A stretch of 62,474 bases of DNA from assembly GCA_905235515.1 (NCBI GenBank), contig CAJOLV010000006.1, positions 1-62,474 on the forward strand, written 5' to 3'. This stretch comes from an uncultured Bacilli bacterium (GTDB lineage: Bacteria; Bacillota_I; Bacilli_A; RFN20; CAG-826). The notes beneath the pieces were generated by a model. The model had not been told where the DNA came from. It saw only the letters and a program-made list of their open reading frames with translations, and did not search any database. The stretch's first letter is position 1. Each line of letters starts with the position of its first letter. Shown here in pieces: positions 37,681-47,078 of this stretch. Made by a program: the position numbers and the translations under genes.

Positions 37681-38685
37681 ATGAAAGTTCTCGTTCACTT
37701 TCAAATAAATCCAAAGAATGACATTTTTGAGGGCGCTAGATTGCGTAAAACAATTAAAAGCGCTCTCGAAATGAATAACGCTCCTTATGCAAACACCTCA
37801 ATGGACGATTTCGATATTGCTCATTTTGTCTATGTTGAAAGTGACAACATAATAGATGAACTAAAAGAAAGACATATTCCAATTGTTGTTTCGGCACTAT
37901 ATTGTGAGAATGACCCGTGTGCGTCTTATTTAGAATATAAATATAAGAACGGCGAGCGAAGTTATTCATTAAAATCAAAAGCGATTAGATTTTTGGAAAA
38001 AGCCAATCTAATACTTGTGCCGAATGACGCTGCTAAAAATATCTTAGAAGCATCAGGGATTAATAATCGCATTGAAATTTGCCCTTTAGGCGTAAATTTA
38101 ACAAGATTTGATTTTTCCAGAGATGATGAAAAAGATATCTTCTATCGTTACTTCTCTTGCAACAAAGAGAATAAGGTTGTGGTCGCTATTGGTAACGCAT
38201 ATTTAGAAGGCCTTAGCACAATCGCTACAGTTGCCAATCTATGCCAAGACACACATTTCTACTATTTCTATAAGCCAGAAAAAGCAAAATTAAATAAAGA
38301 AGATAAAAAGATTCTAAAGAATCTTCCTAACAATTTAATTATTAGTAATTTAGTAGCGGATGATATTTATAGAAGTGCATTAATCAATGCAGATATGTGT
38401 TTGTTACTAACTTATAGGCCAGTAGGCACGATCACAATATTAGAAGCCATGGCGGCTAAATGCCAATTGGTGGTAAGAGAACAAGAGCTCTTAAAAGAGA
38501 TTGCTGTTGATCAAAAAACAGCCTATGTTGCTAATTATAGTGAAACATTAGTAGAAATTATTAAAGAGTATTTAGAAGGAAAATTAAAACCTACAATAAA
38601 TGAAGCGTATAAGATTGTTAGGCAAAATGATATAAACGCTTTTGGAAAAAGATTGTTGGATATTTATCAAAGTTTAATTAAATAA
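37681..38685 (+). CDS. GT4-like glycosyltransferase
   Basis: Transfers a sugar from a nucleotide donor; acceptor unknown. GT-B fold features are CPLGVNLTRFDFS (acceptor-domain end), VAIGNAYLEGLSTI, and a degenerate EX7E region TYRPVGTITILEAMAAKCQLVVRE. 334 residues, no signal peptide or membrane helix. It begins six bases after the gyrA stop and is probably co-transcribed with gyrA and serS. I see no specific link to either in function. Confidence 0.72.
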   Translation: MKVLVHFQINPKNDIFEGARLRKTIKSALEMNNAPYANTSMDDFDIAHFVYVESDNIIDELKERHIPIVVSALYCENDPCASYLEYKYKNGERSYSLKSKAIRFLEKANLILVPNDAAKNILEASGINNRIEICPLGVNLTRFDFSRDDEKDIFYRYFSCNKENKVVVAIGNAYLEGLSTIATVANLCQDTHFYYFYKPEKAKLNKEDKKILKNLPNNLIISNLVADDIYRSALINADMCLLLTYRPVGTITILEAMAAKCQLVVREQELLKEIAVDQKTAYVANYSETLVEIIKEYLEGKLKPTINEAYKIVRQNDINAFGKRLLDIYQSLIK

Positions 38686-38699
38686 AAGGAGGCAATAAC

Positions 38700-39980
38700 A
38701 TGTTAGACATAAATGTTATTCGTGAGAATCCAGAAAAAATTAAAGAAGCCCTTAAAAAGAAGTTATGGGATACAGACTTTAGTGAACTTCTTCTTTGGGA
38801 TAAACAAAGAAAAGAATTAATTCAAGAAGTCGAAGGTAATAAAGCAGAAATGAATCAACTTTCTGCATCTGTTCCTGCTGCTAAAAAAGCTGGTGAAGAT
38901 GTAAGCAAAATCTTTGCAAAAGTTAAAGAAATTGCTGCAAAAAACCAACAAAAAGATCAAGAATTAAAGGAATTAGAATCTAAGATTTTCAATTTCTTGG
39001 CTGAACTTCCAAATATCCCAGACGATGATTTAGTGGGTGGTGGAAAAGAGAATAATAAGGTTATTAAAATAGTCGGTAAAAAACCCGAATTTGATTTCCC
39101 AATGAAAGACCATGTTGAATTAGCGACATCATTAGGGTTAATCGATTATGATAGAGCTGCAAAAATCGCTGGCCGTGGTGCTTGGATTTATACAGGGTTA
39201 GGCGCTCAATTAGAATTTGCTTTATTACAATATTTCATTAATACACACCTCAAAGATGGATATACTTTTATCCTACCTCCACATTTATTAAATGAACAAT
39301 CTGGTTTTGGTGCTGGTCAATTCCCTAAATTTAGAGAAGATGTCTTCTGGTTAGATGGTTTAGAACCAAAGAGATTTTTACTCCCAACCGCTGAAACCGC
39401 TTTGGTAAATATTTATAGAGATGAAATTTTAAAGGAAGAAGACCTTCCTAAGAAGTTCTTTGCATATACCCCTTGCTATCGTAGAGAAGCTGGTTCATAT
39501 AGAACAGAAGAAAGAGGTATGATTCGTGGCTATCAATTCGATAAAGTCGAAATGGTTCAATATACCAAACCAGAAGATAGTGATGCAGCTTTTGAAGAAT
39601 TAGTTAGAAAAGCCGAAGAATTAGTCGCTGGTTTAGGATTACATTATCAAGTATCTAAATTAGCGGCTGGTGATATTTCTCACTCAATGGCGAGAACATA
39701 TGATATTGAAGTTTATATTCCAAGCATTGGAATATATAAAGAAGTCAGTTCCGCGAGTAACGCAAGAGATTACCAAGCTCGTAGAACTATGTGCAGATAT
39801 AGAGATAAAGCAACCGGAAAAACACGTTATGTTCATACATTAAATGCTTCTGGCTTAGCGACATCTCGTATTTTTCCGGCTTTATTAGAACAATATCAAC
39901 AAGCTGATGGGTCTGTTTTAATTCCTGAAGTATTGCAACCATATATGGGTGGATTAAAGGTCTTAAAGCCAGTTAAATAA
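38700..39980 (+). CDS. serS: Serine--tRNA ligase
   Basis: Charges tRNA-Ser. N-terminal coiled-coil arm (residues 1-110), class II motif 2 (FAYTPCYRREAGSYRTEERG), and motif 3 (TLNASGLATSRIFPALLE). 426 residues. AAAGGAGG precedes the ATG. No T-box leader: only 14 bases separate it from the glycosyltransferase. Confidence 0.97.
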   Translation: MLDINVIRENPEKIKEALKKKLWDTDFSELLLWDKQRKELIQEVEGNKAEMNQLSASVPAAKKAGEDVSKIFAKVKEIAAKNQQKDQELKELESKIFNFLAELPNIPDDDLVGGGKENNKVIKIVGKKPEFDFPMKDHVELATSLGLIDYDRAAKIAGRGAWIYTGLGAQLEFALLQYFINTHLKDGYTFILPPHLLNEQSGFGAGQFPKFREDVFWLDGLEPKRFLLPTAETALVNIYRDEILKEEDLPKKFFAYTPCYRREAGSYRTEERGMIRGYQFDKVEMVQYTKPEDSDAAFEELVRKAEELVAGLGLHYQVSKLAAGDISHSMARTYDIEVYIPSIGIYKEVSSASNARDYQARRTMCRYRDKATGKTRYVHTLNASGLATSRIFPALLEQYQQADGSVLIPEVLQPYMGGLKVLKPVK

Positions 39981-39990
39981 CTAATGAGAT

Positions 39991-40021
39991 AAACGGAGGA
40001 TGTTTAAAACCTTCGTTTTTT
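39991..40021 (+). terminator. Intrinsic terminator after serS
   Basis: AAACGGAGG (39991-39999) pairs with CCTTCGTTT (40010-40018), one G-U, then a T-run. Confidence 0.75.
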
Positions 40022-40044
40022 CTTAATTACAATTGTTAGTATTA

Positions 40045-40053
40045 TGTTATAAT
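40045..40053 (+). promoter_or_regulatory. Extended -10 promoter of the SRP RNA
   Basis: TGTTATAAT, ending seven bases before the predicted 5' end of the RNA. No good -35 box. Confidence 0.6.
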
Positions 40054-40059
40054 AACCAC

Positions 40060-40147
40060 GCCACCGCGATGGGTAAATATGAACCAGGTCAGGACAGGAA
40101 TGTAGCAGCCTTAAGTACCTTATTCATGTGCGATGGTTTTTTTAAAA
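40060..40147 (+). ncRNA. ffs: Small bacterial signal recognition particle RNA (4.5S type)
   Basis: The conserved SRP domain is present: GGTCAGGACAGGAA on one side and GTAGCAGCC on the other of the apical loop (40087-40110). The 5' end CCACCGCG pairs with the 3' TGCGATGG to close the rod, and a run of seven T acts as terminator. It is the short form without an Alu domain. It scaffolds the Ffh GTPase for co-translational targeting. Confidence 0.93.
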
Positions 40148-40150
40148 GAT

Positions 40151-40600
40151 ATGAAAACTGATATTAAATACATGAAACAAGCAATTAAAGAAGCTAAAAA
40201 AGCTGAATTGATTGATGAAGTGCCAATTGGATGTGTCATTGTTAAAGATGGCAAAGTTATCGCTAGAGGTTTTAATCACCGAGAAAGTAAAAGAATGGTA
40301 ATTAGTCACGCCGAAATAGAAGCGATTAACAAGGCAAATAAGAAGTTAAACGCTTGGAGATTAGAAGATTGTGATATTTATATTACCTTAGAGCCATGTA
40401 TTATGTGTGCTGGTTCAATTATTCAAGCTAGATTCAAAAGAGTAATTTACGGTGCTAAAGATTATAAAGGGGGAGCTTTTGGTTCATCCATTAATATTCT
40501 AGACGCTCAAAATATTAATCATCGCCCAGAAATAACGGGTGGAATACTCGAAGAAGAATGCTCGTTGCTTCTCACAAATTATTTCAAGAAAAAGAGATAA
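40151..40600 (+). CDS. tadA: tRNA-specific adenosine deaminase TadA
   Basis: Converts A34 to inosine in tRNA-Arg(ACG). Zinc ligands and catalytic Glu are in SHAEIEAI and LEPCIMCAG. The C-terminus ITGGILEEECSLLLTNYFK fits. I place the start at 40151 (MKTDIKYMKQAIKEAKKAE), aligning with Bacillus TadA; an earlier ATG at 40133 lies in the SRP RNA stem. Transcription may come by read-through of the SRP RNA. 149 residues. Confidence 0.93.
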   Translation: MKTDIKYMKQAIKEAKKAELIDEVPIGCVIVKDGKVIARGFNHRESKRMVISHAEIEAINKANKKLNAWRLEDCDIYITLEPCIMCAGSIIQARFKRVIYGAKDYKGGAFGSSINILDAQNINHRPEITGGILEEECSLLLTNYFKKKR

Positions 40601-40627
40601 AACTTGGAACATTGCTCCAAGTTTTTT
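40599..40627 (+). terminator. Intrinsic terminator after tadA
   Basis: AAAACTTGGA (40599-40608) pairs with TCCAAGTTTT (40616-40625) around a seven-base loop, followed by T. Confidence 0.8.
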
Positions 40628-40640
40628 ATTATTATTGTGT

Positions 40641-42944
40641 ATGCGCAATTCTAGAAAAACATTATTAAATGTTTTAATGGACAACCTGTTCTGCTTATTT
40701 GATTTAGCTTTAATTACACTTTTAATTATATTTATAATTAATAAATCATTTTTGTACATCCCTCCATTGTTCATCGCCTTTACTACTTCTATTTTTAGAT
40801 TAGTTTTAAATATTAAGCATTATGTGGTTTATAAACCATTTGATTGGACATGCCATGTTTTAATCGACGGCCAAGAAACCGAAAAAAGATACGATAAAGT
40901 TGAAGTTGGTGATTTGGTTTGTGTATATCCAAAGGAAATAATTAATTACACCGGTCTTGTAAAAAGTGGAATGTTATTTGTTGATGAAAGCAAAATTAGT
41001 GGTGAAACAAGAACAATTAAAAAGGGTATTGGAGATAGAATTAGACAAGGATCTATCATAGTTAACGGCAATGGTGTAATTGAGATATTGTCATTAGATA
41101 GACAAATTGCAAGACCAAACAAAGTCCAAAACACTTTCTTTGTAAAAGCATTAAAAATGTTTAATGACATTTTAGGCGGAATAATTGTTTTATTGATTGT
41201 CTTAACACTCATATTCAATAAAGAGAATCTTTATAATACAGCGTTGGGATGTGTGGCGACACTACCGTTCTTTATGAATTTATTAATTACTATATATTTA
41301 TATATAGAGTCAAAAACTTACCACACATTTAAAGCCAACGATCTCACTGGAATCGCAAATTTCGGTAGAATGGATACCTTCTGTTTTGATAAAACAGGAA
41401 CCATCACAGATTTGCAATTTGAGGTATTTAAAACCATTCCTATTCAATCACAATCTTTAAACCAAATATCTTTAGATACTAACCGAGCGTTGTCTCAAAT
41501 AGTATCGGATGTTATTAAATCTACAAACGAAAAAGGTGGATATTATTCAGCTTTAAGAAATTACTTTATTTATGATGTGAGCAAGGTTGTTGAGTTTTCA
41601 TCACCAATTTATGAGAATGGCTTTTATTCTGTTGCGTCGTTTAAAGGCAACAAGATATACGCTATTGGAAGCGAAGATAGTTTTGATCTTTCTAATAACG
41701 ATTCTATTGCTGGATTAATTAATGAATATAAAGCTTTAGGATATTATGTTTTGGTGGTTGCTGAAGCAAAAACCATATCAGAAACCGGCTTAATTGAAGG
41801 AAAATCAGTTGGTATTGGTTTAATTATCATTCAAGAAACCGTTCGCGAAAATGTTAAACAAATGATTAAAAACATCTATAAAAATGGTGGGGATATTAAG
41901 GTTATTTCAGGAGATACCTTAGCAAATACTGCTGAGGTATGTCGAAAAGCCGGGATTGAAAATACCGACAAAGCTGTCGCTATTAACAAAATGCCTTTTG
42001 AACAATTAGATTTGATTGTTGATGAAACAATTATTTTTGCAGACGCATCTATGTCGCAAAAGGCATACATAGTAGAGCAGCTTAAAAAGCATGGCCGCAA
42101 AGTAACATTTATCGGTGACGGCGACAACGACACTCAAGCAATGAAGGCATCTGACCTTGCTATTACAGTAAGTGGTTCCTCTGAATCAGCGCACATGTGT
42201 TCTCATATCACACTTAAAGATGATTTTGTTTATGACCAAGACACAATTAATAGATGTAGAAAGGTCCGTAACAATGTTTTAACAATTATGTTATTAAATC
42301 TTTCTCAATCTGTGTTTGCTTCTGTGATTGGAACCATATTCTTTATTTGTAATTTGGTTAATAAAACAATTGTTAATCCATTTACTTATGATCACCTGGT
42401 TTTTTGGGCCTTGTTTGGTGCTTTCATACCTTCGGTTCTCATTTTGTTAAATAGAAAAAGTGATGAAAACGCGAAAGTAAGTTTCAAAAGAAACTTGATT
42501 GCAAATTCATTACTCTATATGCTTCCTGTCGCGGTAATATATCTATTTCAACTTTTGCAATATTATGGAGTTGGTTTTATTGCTATTACATCAGATTATA
42601 ACGAAATGCATGAGATGTTAATTACATCACAAACCGCTAATAATTTGTGTTATCTTTCTTTAATTTTAGCAGCTATGTTTATTGTTTATAGAATGTATCA
42701 ACCATTAAATAATTTCAGAATTTTAGCCCTGCTAGGTATTTATTTAATCCCGTTAGTGTATTTTATTTTGATTGGTTTTGGTGTGAATAATTTAGAATCA
42801 ATTACAAACATCAAAACATCTATTATTACCCCTGTTCAATTCTTTGTTGGTTTGGCCATTACAATAATTGCAGCAAGTTTACATTTATTGATTTTACAAA
42901 TAATTAAAACTTTGAGAGGAGATAAAGACAATGCTAAAAATTAA
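40641..42944 (+). CDS. P-type (E1-E2) cation-transporting ATPase
   Basis: Membrane ion pump, ion unknown. Actuator domain SGET (KISGETRTIKKG), phosphorylation site DKTGTITD, and hinge GDGDNDTQAMKASDLAI are present. The hinge has Asp in place of the usual Val of GDGVND. Two helices lie near the start and about six at the C-terminus. No heavy-metal-binding N-terminal domain and no CPC motif, so a CtpE- or Ca/Mg-like pump is more likely than a copper pump. The start is set at 40641, just after the tadA terminator; longer frames run back into tadA. 768 residues. Overlaps psuG by 14 bases. Confidence 0.85.
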   Translation: MRNSRKTLLNVLMDNLFCLFDLALITLLIIFIINKSFLYIPPLFIAFTTSIFRLVLNIKHYVVYKPFDWTCHVLIDGQETEKRYDKVEVGDLVCVYPKEIINYTGLVKSGMLFVDESKISGETRTIKKGIGDRIRQGSIIVNGNGVIEILSLDRQIARPNKVQNTFFVKALKMFNDILGGIIVLLIVLTLIFNKENLYNTALGCVATLPFFMNLLITIYLYIESKTYHTFKANDLTGIANFGRMDTFCFDKTGTITDLQFEVFKTIPIQSQSLNQISLDTNRALSQIVSDVIKSTNEKGGYYSALRNYFIYDVSKVVEFSSPIYENGFYSVASFKGNKIYAIGSEDSFDLSNNDSIAGLINEYKALGYYVLVVAEAKTISETGLIEGKSVGIGLIIIQETVRENVKQMIKNIYKNGGDIKVISGDTLANTAEVCRKAGIENTDKAVAINKMPFEQLDLIVDETIIFADASMSQKAYIVEQLKKHGRKVTFIGDGDNDTQAMKASDLAITVSGSSESAHMCSHITLKDDFVYDQDTINRCRKVRNNVLTIMLLNLSQSVFASVIGTIFFICNLVNKTIVNPFTYDHLVFWALFGAFIPSVLILLNRKSDENAKVSFKRNLIANSLLYMLPVAVIYLFQLLQYYGVGFIAITSDYNEMHEMLITSQTANNLCYLSLILAAMFIVYRMYQPLNNFRILALLGIYLIPLVYFILIGFGVNNLESITNIKTSIITPVQFFVGLAITIIAASLHLLILQIIKTLRGDKDNAKN

Positions 42945-43836
42945 TCCAGAAGTACGAAAGGCACTTGAAGAAGGGAAACCAGTAGTCGCTTTAGAAAGTA
43001 CAATAATTTCTCATGGTATGCCATATCCTAAAAATGTCGAAACAGCCTTATTGGTTGAAAAAACAATTAGAGACCATGGTGTAGTGCCAGCGACCATTGG
43101 AATTATTGATGGTAATCCAGTTGTTGGAATGACACCTGATGAAATAGAAGAATTTGGTAAAAAAGAAGGCATTATAAAAGCATCCAGGCGTGATTTGCCG
43201 GTAATTTATGCGAAAAAGTACTGGGCTGCTACTACTGTTGCAACCACTATGATTATTGCCTCTCAAACTGGAATTGACTTATTTGTTACAGGCGGTATTG
43301 GTGGTGTTCATAGAGGAGCCCAAGAAACAATGGATATCTCCGCCGACTTACAAGAATTAGCAAAAACAAACGTTACAGTTGTTTGTGCCGGTCCAAAAGC
43401 AATTTTGGATCTCCCTTTAACTTTAGAATATTTAGAAACACAAGGTGTACCTGTTTTAGGTTTTAAAACAAAAGAACTTCCAGCTTTTTACACTCCTCAC
43501 TCTGGTCTGAAAGTTGATTATCAAATCGATTCATATGAAGAAGCTGCTTTAGTGATGAAAGAAAAAAGAGCTATTGGGCTTCAAGGTGGCATTTTGATTA
43601 CTAATCCAATTCCAGAGCAATACGCTATGGACCAAAAAGTAATTGATACCGCTATTAAGACTGCTCTTATGGATGCTCAAAGAGATGGTATTAAAGGCAA
43701 AGAAGTTACCCCTTATTTATTAAAAACGATTGTGGAAATTACTGGTGGAGACTCCCTAGAGTCAAATATCAAACTAATTTTAAATAACGCTGCTGTTGGA
43801 GCGGAAATAGCAAAAGCATATTGTAAGATTAAATAA
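42931..43836 (+). CDS. psuG: Pseudouridine-5'-phosphate glycosidase
   Basis: Cleaves pseudouridine 5'-phosphate to uracil and ribose 5-phosphate. The family is very conserved: ALESTIISHGMPYPKN, VGMT, SRRDLP, TTVATTMIIA, FVTGGIGGVHRGA and CAGPKAILDLPLTLEYLET. 301 residues. GAGGAG precedes the ATG. No kinase psuK is beside it; the FGGY kinase elsewhere in the window is not of that family. Confidence 0.95.
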   Translation: MLKINPEVRKALEEGKPVVALESTIISHGMPYPKNVETALLVEKTIRDHGVVPATIGIIDGNPVVGMTPDEIEEFGKKEGIIKASRRDLPVIYAKKYWAATTVATTMIIASQTGIDLFVTGGIGGVHRGAQETMDISADLQELAKTNVTVVCAGPKAILDLPLTLEYLETQGVPVLGFKTKELPAFYTPHSGLKVDYQIDSYEEAALVMKEKRAIGLQGGILITNPIPEQYAMDQKVIDTAIKTALMDAQRDGIKGKEVTPYLLKTIVEITGGDSLESNIKLILNNAAVGAEIAKAYCKIK

Positions 43837-43838
43837 TT

Positions 43839-44408
43839 ATGAAAACAGAACACGAACTAGCTTTAACTCTTAAAACCATGATGGCGGAAGTTCCACTTGA
43901 TGAAATATCAGTAACTTCATTAACCAAAAGATGTCACATCAATAGAAAAACATTCTATTATCATTTTCATGATATTTTTGACTTACTCACCTTGGTGTTT
44001 CTTGATGAAAATATCCCTGGTGTAACCGAAACAAAAGATATTAACCAATTAATGAAATTGATATTTGCCTATTACACAAAAAACTACAAGTTTATTGATG
44101 CAACTCTTAATTCTGCTGGTAAAGACTTGGTTCGTGAGTTTTTCTTCAACAATTGTTATACAAGTTTTTTAAGATATATCGCTGCTATTCCAGATGGCAA
44201 GAAATTACACATCAACGATCGTAAATATATAGCTAGATTTTATTCATTTGGATATTCTAATTCCATCATTTACTATCTCTCCACTTATAAAAACAAGACT
44301 TTTGCAGGAATGATGAATTGTTTTAATTTCCAAAGCAAAAATGTTTTAGAAGACGCAGTTAATAATTTATTAAAAACAAAGGAGAAAAAGACCTATGTTG
44401 AACTTTGA
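43839..44408 (+). CDS. TetR/AcrR-family transcriptional regulator
   Basis: The N-terminal helix-turn-helix (ISVTSLTKRCHINRKTFYYHFHDIFDLL) is typical of TetR repressors. The C-terminal ligand domain resembles the DhaS-like subgroup. 189 residues. Two bases after psuG and overlapping the alcohol dehydrogenase by 14 bases, so it may control this operon. No obvious operator was recognised. Confidence 0.85.
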   Translation: MKTEHELALTLKTMMAEVPLDEISVTSLTKRCHINRKTFYYHFHDIFDLLTLVFLDENIPGVTETKDINQLMKLIFAYYTKNYKFIDATLNSAGKDLVREFFFNNCYTSFLRYIAAIPDGKKLHINDRKYIARFYSFGYSNSIIYYLSTYKNKTFAGMMNCFNFQSKNVLEDAVNNLLKTKEKKTYVEL

Positions 44409-45570
44409 TTTTGAAATAAAAACTAAATTGTATTTTGGTAAAGGCAGACATTTAGAAACAGGGCGAATTTTATCATCTTTTGGTGCTAAAAAGGTGCTTG
44501 TTATAATCGGCCAAGGGTCTGTCAGAAAAAGCGGTCTATTGGGTGAAGTGATGAACACTTTATCTGCTGAAAAAATAAGTTTTTATGTTTTAGAAGGTGT
44601 CAGACCAAATCCAACAATTGACTTAGTCAAAGATTTCCTTAAGTTTGCGAAAGAATATCAACCAGATTTTGTTTTAGCTATTGGCGGCGGCTCTGTTATA
44701 GACACCGCTAAATCAATCTGTGTTGGTTATTATTATGATGGCAACCCATTTGATTTTAATTTAAAAAAAGCGGTGCCTAACAAATCACTTCCTTTAGGGG
44801 TTATTTTAACCATTTCAGCTTCAGGTAGTGAAATGTCCACCTCGTGTGTTATACAAGATGATAAAACAATGATTAAGTGTGGTTTTAATTCAGAATATGT
44901 AAGACCAACTTTCGCTATTGAGAATCCTGAATTAACATATTCAGTTAGCCCATCTCAAACTGCTTATGGCATTGTTGATATTATGATGCACACCATGGAA
45001 CGTTATTTTATGCCATCCGCAGAGATTGAACCTGCAGATAGATTTGCAGAAGGATTATTAAAATCTGTAATTGATGCATCTAAAAGAGTTATTGCCAATC
45101 CAAACGATTATGAGGGGAGAGCGGTTATTATGTTAATGTCTTCTCTTTCACACAATGGTTTGACAAATATTGGTAAAACACCGTTTTTGTTGGTTCATAA
45201 ATTAGAACATGCTTTATCTGGTGTTTATCCGAATGTCGCTCACGGAGCGGGTTTATCAGTATTGTTCCCTGCATGGGCAGATTATTATATCAATATTGAT
45301 ACTGATAAATTTGACACATTTGCTAGGAATGTATTTGGCTGCAATAATCCTGATAAATTAGAGAATGGTAAAGAAGGCATTAAATGTCTTAGGGAATTTT
45401 TCAAATTTGTTGGCGCTCCATTAACATTAGAGGAATTAAATGTTGGCGAAATTGATATTGAAAAAGTAGTCAACGTGCTCACTGATGGTGGTCAAAAAGT
45501 GGTTCCACATTATAAAAAACCACTCGATGCCGAAATTGCGCGTATAATATATGAAAGTTGTGTGAGGTAA
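44395..45570 (+). CDS. Iron-containing alcohol dehydrogenase (butanol-dehydrogenase type)
   Basis: NAD(P)H-dependent reductase of aldehydes or ketones in fermentation. NAD-binding LAIGGGSVIDTAKSI; metal ligands in GIVDIMMHTMERY (Asp, His), LEHALSG and NVAHGAGL (His, His). 391 residues. The N-terminal FDFEIKTKLYFGKG is typical of the YugJ/Bdh group. Co-transcribed with its TetR neighbour. Confidence 0.92.
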   Translation: MLNFDFEIKTKLYFGKGRHLETGRILSSFGAKKVLVIIGQGSVRKSGLLGEVMNTLSAEKISFYVLEGVRPNPTIDLVKDFLKFAKEYQPDFVLAIGGGSVIDTAKSICVGYYYDGNPFDFNLKKAVPNKSLPLGVILTISASGSEMSTSCVIQDDKTMIKCGFNSEYVRPTFAIENPELTYSVSPSQTAYGIVDIMMHTMERYFMPSAEIEPADRFAEGLLKSVIDASKRVIANPNDYEGRAVIMLMSSLSHNGLTNIGKTPFLLVHKLEHALSGVYPNVAHGAGLSVLFPAWADYYINIDTDKFDTFARNVFGCNNPDKLENGKEGIKCLREFFKFVGAPLTLEELNVGEIDIEKVVNVLTDGGQKVVPHYKKPLDAEIARIIYESCVR

Positions 45571-45576
45571 GTTGAT

Positions 45577-46716
45577 ATGAAAAAACAAGATTTTGCTGGA
45601 ATTATCGTTTATGTTATCATCCTTGCTTTAGCGGCGGTTTTTGGGTTGGTTGTTATCAGAGAATATTCACCTAAAAGTGGTTTAAGTTCTGGAATCTTCA
45701 TTCTATTTGTTGCTGGTGCGATTGTTTCTGGTGTTATTTTTAACGCTATATTATTTGAACTAGCTCATATTGTTGGAGCTAAAGTTGGTGGTTATAAAAT
45801 CACATTTGTTTCTATACTTGGATTTACTTTTAATAAGGTTGATGACAAGTTTAAATTCCGTTTTTCTTCCTATGATGGATTAACTGGTGAAACAAGAATA
45901 ATTCCTAATTTAAAACGCAAAAAACCTGCAAATCCCATTCCTTATTTGATTTTTGGCACTGTTTTTTATGCAATTGAAGTTATCGCAGTTGTCTTGTCTT
46001 TTGCCATTTTAAAAAGAGATGAATTGCCGATATCTGTTAATAATATTGCTTATTTCTTATTAATCATTATGGCTGTTGGTGGAATGATTCTTTTCTATAA
46101 CATTATTCCATTTAGATTAGATTCTATGACCGATGGTTATAGATTGAGATTAGTCTCTGGAAAGAAAAATAAGGAAGCGTTTAACGCTATGTTATTAGGC
46201 GAAACGGTGTCCACAGAAGAATCGCAAGAAGAACAAAATGCTTCTTCGTTTTCTAGTGACATTAAAGTTAATGAATTGTATGTTTGTTTGAATGAAGATA
46301 AATTTGTTGAAGCAGAACAAATAACTGATGCTATCATCGAAGACAGCAAAACAAACAAGAAAATTAGTAATAAGGCTTTAATCGAATCTAAAGCCAATAA
46401 AATTTACCTTATGTTTGCGAATCATGACTTTGAAGAAGCGAAAAAATATTGTGAAGATAGTTTTTCACTCCATGACAAAAAGGAATTAAGTGAAGAAAAC
46501 AATCTCTCATGTTTGCGTGCATATATATTGTTATCTGGATTAGTTGATCGTTCACGTTCCGAATGTGTAAGATCACTAGATAAGGTTTATAGATTATATA
46601 AACACACGCCTGAAGAAAAAAGACGGCTTGAAACCAAACTATTTAATATCGCGATTGAAATGATTGCTGAAAAACACCCTGATTGGGGAATAAGCGATTA
46701 TCGAATTAACGCATAA
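45577..46716 (+). CDS. Membrane protein with degenerate M50-like core and cytoplasmic tail
   Basis: Four or five hydrophobic segments occupy residues 7-27, 38-60, 122-143 and 155-180. The second ends in FELAH (residues 60-64) followed by VGAKVGGY, which looks like the HExxH helix of site-2 proteases with the first His replaced by Phe. The segment NIIPFRLDSMTDGYRL (175-190) resembles the third metal-ligand region (NxxPxxxxDGxR). The C-terminal 170 residues are soluble and helical, perhaps TPR-like. A catalytically altered M50 homologue is an inference. Six bases after the alcohol dehydrogenase and followed by a terminator. Confidence 0.55.
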   Translation: MKKQDFAGIIVYVIILALAAVFGLVVIREYSPKSGLSSGIFILFVAGAIVSGVIFNAILFELAHIVGAKVGGYKITFVSILGFTFNKVDDKFKFRFSSYDGLTGETRIIPNLKRKKPANPIPYLIFGTVFYAIEVIAVVLSFAILKRDELPISVNNIAYFLLIIMAVGGMILFYNIIPFRLDSMTDGYRLRLVSGKKNKEAFNAMLLGETVSTEESQEEQNASSFSSDIKVNELYVCLNEDKFVEAEQITDAIIEDSKTNKKISNKALIESKANKIYLMFANHDFEEAKKYCEDSFSLHDKKELSEENNLSCLRAYILLSGLVDRSRSECVRSLDKVYRLYKHTPEEKRRLETKLFNIAIEMIAEKHPDWGISDYRINA

Positions 46717-46719
46717 TTT

Positions 46720-46745
46720 AAAACAGCACAAGTGCTGTTTTATTA
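46720..46745. terminator. Bidirectional terminator between convergent genes
   Basis: AAAACAGCA (46720-46728) pairs with TGCTGTTTT (46733-46741) around CAAG. It separates the M50-like gene from the surface nuclease gene. Confidence 0.8.
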
Positions 46746-47078
46746 TTCTCTCTTTTTCTTAAGTTTCAAAAGCACAAAACCTGTAATTGACGTTAAACTT
46801 ATCAACACACTACTAACGACAACCGACCCGCCACAGCCAGTCGATGAGTGGTCTTGTGGTGCTTGACCATCTTGATTTACTACAATAGTGCATTCAGCTT
46901 CAAAATTACCATCACTCGTAACTACAGTAACTTTTGCTATGCCTTCTTTTAAACCATTCACTTTAAATGAAGTTGGAGTTTTGTCGGAAACGCTAATGAT
47001 AGTGTAGTTACTAACTAAAATTTCATAGTTTTTATTTGATGCGTTAGCAGGAGCAAAAATCGGTGTTAAGGCAATACT
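46743..47078 (-). pseudogene. Cut-off 3' part of the endonuclease I gene: Big2-like domain and membrane tail
   Basis: Directly after the in-frame TAA of the nuclease gene, the same frame stays open for 111 codons. It encodes the rest of a bacterial Ig-like (Big2) repeat: SIALTPIFAPANASNKNYEI, NGLKEGIAKVTV and EAECTIVV. A linker, a GCGG motif, a hydrophobic segment and LKKKRE complete it. Because frame and domain continue across the stop, this looks like the natural C-terminus of the nuclease, separated by one nonsense codon. No convincing own start or ribosome binding site was found (an internal ATG at 46961 has none). Confidence 0.7.

Noticed and set aside
38640-38700. T-box riboswitch before serS
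   Set aside because: Only 14 bases separate serS from the upstream gene; there is no room for a T-box.
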